Origin: Porticoccaceae bacterium
GTDB taxonomy: Bacteria; Pseudomonadota; Gammaproteobacteria; Pseudomonadales; Porticoccaceae
DNA: 8,028 bases
Direction of reading: 5' to 3'
NCBI GenBank assembly: GCA_019090225.1
Contig: JAHRWI010000286.1
Span: forward strand, 1 to 8,028
Part shown: in pieces, positions 5,908-8,028 of the stretch
Layout: every line of letters begins with the position of its first letter
Numbering within the stretch: the stretch's first letter is position 1
Notes under the pieces: generated by a model
The model's database searches: none
Seen by the model: only the letters and a program-made list of their open reading frames with translations
Told to the model about the DNA's origin: nothing
Position numbers and translations under genes: made by a program

Positions 5908-7749
5908 ATGATCAAAAAGTTAGCTCTAGGTTTTATCGCATTAGTGCTCAACAACACCTGGGCGGGTGAGAGCATCCATTGGCAAGACTGGTCAGCCAGC
6001 ACCTTTGCCGATGCCAAAGCTCAAAACCGTTTGATACTTGTTAACGTCGGCCACGAAGGCTGTACCGCCTGTCGTTTTATGGAAGAAAACACTTTCAGTA
6101 ATCCGGCTGTAATAACACTGGTTAATGCAAACTTTGTCGCCATCCAGGTCGATAGCGAGGCGCGACCGGATATCGGTGAGCGTTATTCAGACTGGGCCTG
6201 GCCAGCTAATGCTTTTATGCGCTCCGATGGCACCCATGTATTAGCTTTTGCGGGCAGTCGTCGTCCCGAACCTTATATGAAAGTGCTTCGAGAGGTCATT
6301 GATGGGCATGCGGCAGGTACGCTAAGCGCAGATAAACTCGCGCCATATGGCGCGGCCCAGGTAGCCGAATCAGCTCCATTTACAGAGCTACGGGATCAAG
6401 TGCGGGCTTTGCAGGACGGTGTGTTTAAAGATAAAAGCAGTGGCGTATTTGAAAGCGCCGAACCACTCAGACACCTGCTGTTACGTAATCATCTTTATGG
6501 CGACAGTAATGCGCTGGCTATGGCAAAGGCAACGCTCGATGGCCATCTTCAACAACTCGACCCGGTATGGGGTGGCATGTTCTACGCGTCCTTTGGTCGA
6601 TGGGGCAATGTTGCTCCGGAGAAGCGGCTCGAAAGCCAGGCTGCGACGCTTCAGGCTTATGCCAATGCTTATCAAATCACCAATGAGTCTAAATATAAGG
6701 GCGCTATCGAAAATGTAGATAAATATTTAACGACGTTTTTGCGCTCAAAGCAGGGTCTATTTTTTGCCAATCAGCAAGATAACCTGGTCAGCCTGTCTGT
6801 TGCACCAGAGAAAGTAATGGACATGGATGATTATTATGCGCTGGGGGACAAGGAGCGTCGCAGTCACGGTATGCCCAGCATAGATCATGCGATTTATAGC
6901 GATGTCAACGCACGGATTATTCTGGGTTACGTAATGGCATATGAGGCCACCGGCGAGCAGCGTTATCTGGATACGGCAACTGCCGCCGCCAAACAACTTC
7001 TTGCTGATCGCCAGACTAAAGACGGCTGGATTATTCAGTTCAAAGCCGGTGACGAGCTATCCGCAGATGAGCGCATCCACGTCCTGACCGATAAACCTGT
7101 TCCGTATCTGCGTACACAGGCGCATTCAGGCTTGGCGCTTCTAAGGCTGTATACGGCGACAGGTGAATCGTCCTGGCGGCAGGCCGCAGTGCAGCTGGCC
7201 AGGGGATTATTAAGCACGCTGGAAGATCCGAAATTGGGTGGCTTTTATGGTGGCCCGGATGACGGTACCCCAGGGCGGCGTAAGCCTCTTGAAGATAACG
7301 CCGCCGCTGCACAGTTTTTATATCTGCTGGGCGTGTTAGAGAAAGAAGATAAATTTAAAGTTGCAGCAGAGCGGGCCATTCGCGCTGCCGCATCACCAAT
7401 TGCTGTAAGCCGGGAAGGCAAGATTACCGGTAGCCTGGCTATGGCTCTCGAAATTATCACTGCAGGCTATGTGGAATTATCGGTAGTTGGCGATGAGAAA
7501 GATTCCCGCACGCAAGGCCTGTTAAAAGCCGGTCGAAATGTCTTTGAACCACGCAAACTGGTGCATATAGAATCTACTGGGCGCTACCCCGAACGTAAGG
7601 CTCCGGCCATGTATATCTGTAATGATGAGCGCTGTACCTTGCCGATTTATGATCCGGCTGAAGTGCCTGTTCAGGCGAGCTTGTTTACCTATTTAGCAGT
7701 GAGTACTAAGTCAGCACCTAGCACTAAGTCAGCAGCGAGTGCCAATTAG
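5908..7749 (+). CDS. secreted DUF255/YyaL/SPATA20-family protein: thioredoxin-like domain plus (alpha/alpha)-barrel
   Basis: A 613-residue protein starting at an ATG with AGAGG (5897-5901) 6 nt upstream. The N-terminus MIKKLALGFIALVLNNTWA reads as a signal peptide with cleavage after Ala19. Next comes a thioredoxin-like DUF255 domain (about 22-135): IHWQDWSASTFADAKAQNRLI, then GCTACRFMEENTF with Cys52 and Cys55, then NFVAIQVDSEARPDI, and WPANAFMRSDG. The order matches YyaL/SPATA20, where the motif is CHWCHVME and the strand reads VDREERPD. The central and C-terminal part (about 160-590) is helical with Gly-aromatic turns such as GGMFYASFGRWG and GGFYGGPDDG, as in the six-hairpin barrel of this family. 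MYICNDERCTLPIYDP (Cys571, Cys576) matches the family's C-terminal Cys-x4-Cys. Most relatives are cytosolic, so export is notable. It is also somewhat shorter than the usual 680-700. The biochemical function of the family is poorly defined. Co-transcription with the membrane redox gene suggests envelope thiol chemistry, possibly on glycans. Confidence 0.85.
   Translation: MIKKLALGFIALVLNNTWAGESIHWQDWSASTFADAKAQNRLILVNVGHEGCTACRFMEENTFSNPAVITLVNANFVAIQVDSEARPDIGERYSDWAWPANAFMRSDGTHVLAFAGSRRPEPYMKVLREVIDGHAAGTLSADKLAPYGAAQVAESAPFTELRDQVRALQDGVFKDKSSGVFESAEPLRHLLLRNHLYGDSNALAMAKATLDGHLQQLDPVWGGMFYASFGRWGNVAPEKRLESQAATLQAYANAYQITNESKYKGAIENVDKYLTTFLRSKQGLFFANQQDNLVSLSVAPEKVMDMDDYYALGDKERRSHGMPSIDHAIYSDVNARIILGYVMAYEATGEQRYLDTATAAAKQLLADRQTKDGWIIQFKAGDELSADERIHVLTDKPVPYLRTQAHSGLALLRLYTATGESSWRQAAVQLARGLLSTLEDPKLGGFYGGPDDGTPGRRKPLEDNAAAAQFLYLLGVLEKEDKFKVAAERAIRAAASPIAVSREGKITGSLAMALEIITAGYVELSVVGDEKDSRTQGLLKAGRNVFEPRKLVHIESTGRYPERKAPAMYICNDERCTLPIYDPAEVPVQASLFTYLAVSTKSAPSTKSAASAN
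7702..7737 (+). repeat. 18-nt in-frame tandem duplication at the C-terminus
   Basis: Two 18-nt units (7702-7719 and 7720-7737) share the 12-mer ACTAAGTCAGCA and encode STKSAP and STKSAA. They form a Ser/Thr/Lys/Ala-rich tail after the last folded segment of the DUF255-family gene. This looks like a small slippage duplication in an unstructured end. Confidence 0.7.
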
Positions 7750-7771
7750 TGGCTAGCGCAAGACGTATGGA

Positions 7772-8028
7772 TTAATCGCTGTCCCCTGATATTTCAGTCA
7801 TGGTTTTCCACGCATAGCCGGTATCAGGCTGGCTTTCACCTTCACCACCTTCACCACTTTCATTACCGCCTCCACCTTCAGGTCGATATTTAAGCTGTAA
7901 GCCATGGAGGAAATTCCGCAACACCTGGTCGTGACAGGGGCGATGATGTTTGTGACCGGGCTTGCGGAAAAACGCACTTAACTCATGTTTGCTAAGAGTG
8001 AAGTCTACAAGATCCAAGATGGCCAATA
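7772..8028 (-). CDS. DUF1456 (YehS-like) protein, C-terminal part only
   Basis: On the minus strand the frame is open from the right edge to a TAA at 7774-7772. A TTG at 8026 is not a credible start, because homology begins at once. The segments LSKHELSAFFRKPGHKHH and CHDQVLRNFLHGLQ match the second DUF1456 repeat of E. coli YehS (there a pattern like HKNFRECGDQFLRYFLRGL). YehS-like proteins are about 150 residues with two such repeats; roughly the first repeat and start of the second are missing from this window. The function of the family is unknown. After the domain a tail of about 35 residues is rich in Gly, Glu and Ser (GGGGNESGEGGEGES), encoded by imperfect CCTTCACCA-like repeats at about 7833-7878. 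The gene is convergent with the DUF255 gene, 22 nt between stops, with no terminator hairpin visible between them. Confidence 0.85.
   Translation of the reverse strand, partial: LAILDLVDFTLSKHELSAFFRKPGHKHHRPCHDQVLRNFLHGLQLKYRPEGGGGNESGEGGEGESQPDTGYAWKTMTEISGDSD

Noticed and set aside
7040..7312. Minus-strand frame inside the DUF255-family gene
   Set aside because: It is a shadow of a well-supported gene, with no recognisable product.
7831..7880. Short CCTTCACCA-type repeats as a CRISPR or intergenic repeat
   Set aside because: Units are 9 nt, adjacent and imperfect, with no spacers. They encode the Gly/Glu tail of the DUF1456 gene.

Overview
The window looks like chromosomal DNA of a free-living, probably marine, gammaproteobacterium. 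The grounds are indirect: moderate base composition, a YehS-like DUF1456 gene, and acyl-CoA style catabolic genes (luciferase-like monooxygenase, class III CoA-transferase, FabG-like dehydrogenases). I see no mobile element, CRISPR array, tRNA, rRNA or phage gene.

Region 1 (1-4692) holds five plus-strand genes: a flavin-dependent luciferase-like monooxygenase cut by the left edge, a 96-residue protein that looks like an ABM-type dimeric alpha-beta barrel, a CaiB/BaiF class III CoA-transferase, and two tandem short-chain dehydrogenases (SDRs) about 67% identical by hand alignment. A strong hairpin at 4653-4683 follows the second SDR and probably terminates transcription. Together they could oxygenate a substrate, attach it to CoA by transfer, and oxidise or reduce hydroxyl/keto groups. 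That is the layout of a degradative or modifying pathway for an alicyclic, terpenoid or steroid-like compound. The substrate cannot be read from the sequence.

Region 2 (4693-5023) is non-coding. It carries three operator-like repeats: a 15-nt odd palindrome, an 8-nt direct repeat, and a perfect 10-bp inverted repeat with a 3-nt spacer ending just before the ribosome binding site of the next gene.

Region 3 (5024-7749) is a compact two-gene plus-strand unit with a 20-nt gap. The first gene encodes a four-helix membrane protein with a C-terminal peroxiredoxin-like domain (Cys-Pro-Leu-Cys). The second encodes a secreted protein of the DUF255/YyaL/SPATA20 family, with a thioredoxin-like domain (Cys-Thr-Ala-Cys) followed by an (alpha/alpha)-barrel region and the family's C-terminal Cys-x4-Cys. 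Their pairing behind one regulated-looking leader suggests a cell-envelope thiol-redox or stress function, and this is the most interesting candidate for an undescribed system here.

Region 4 (7772-8028) is the C-terminal part of a YehS-like DUF1456 protein on the minus strand, convergent with region 3 and cut by the right edge. It has an unusual Gly/Glu-rich tail.
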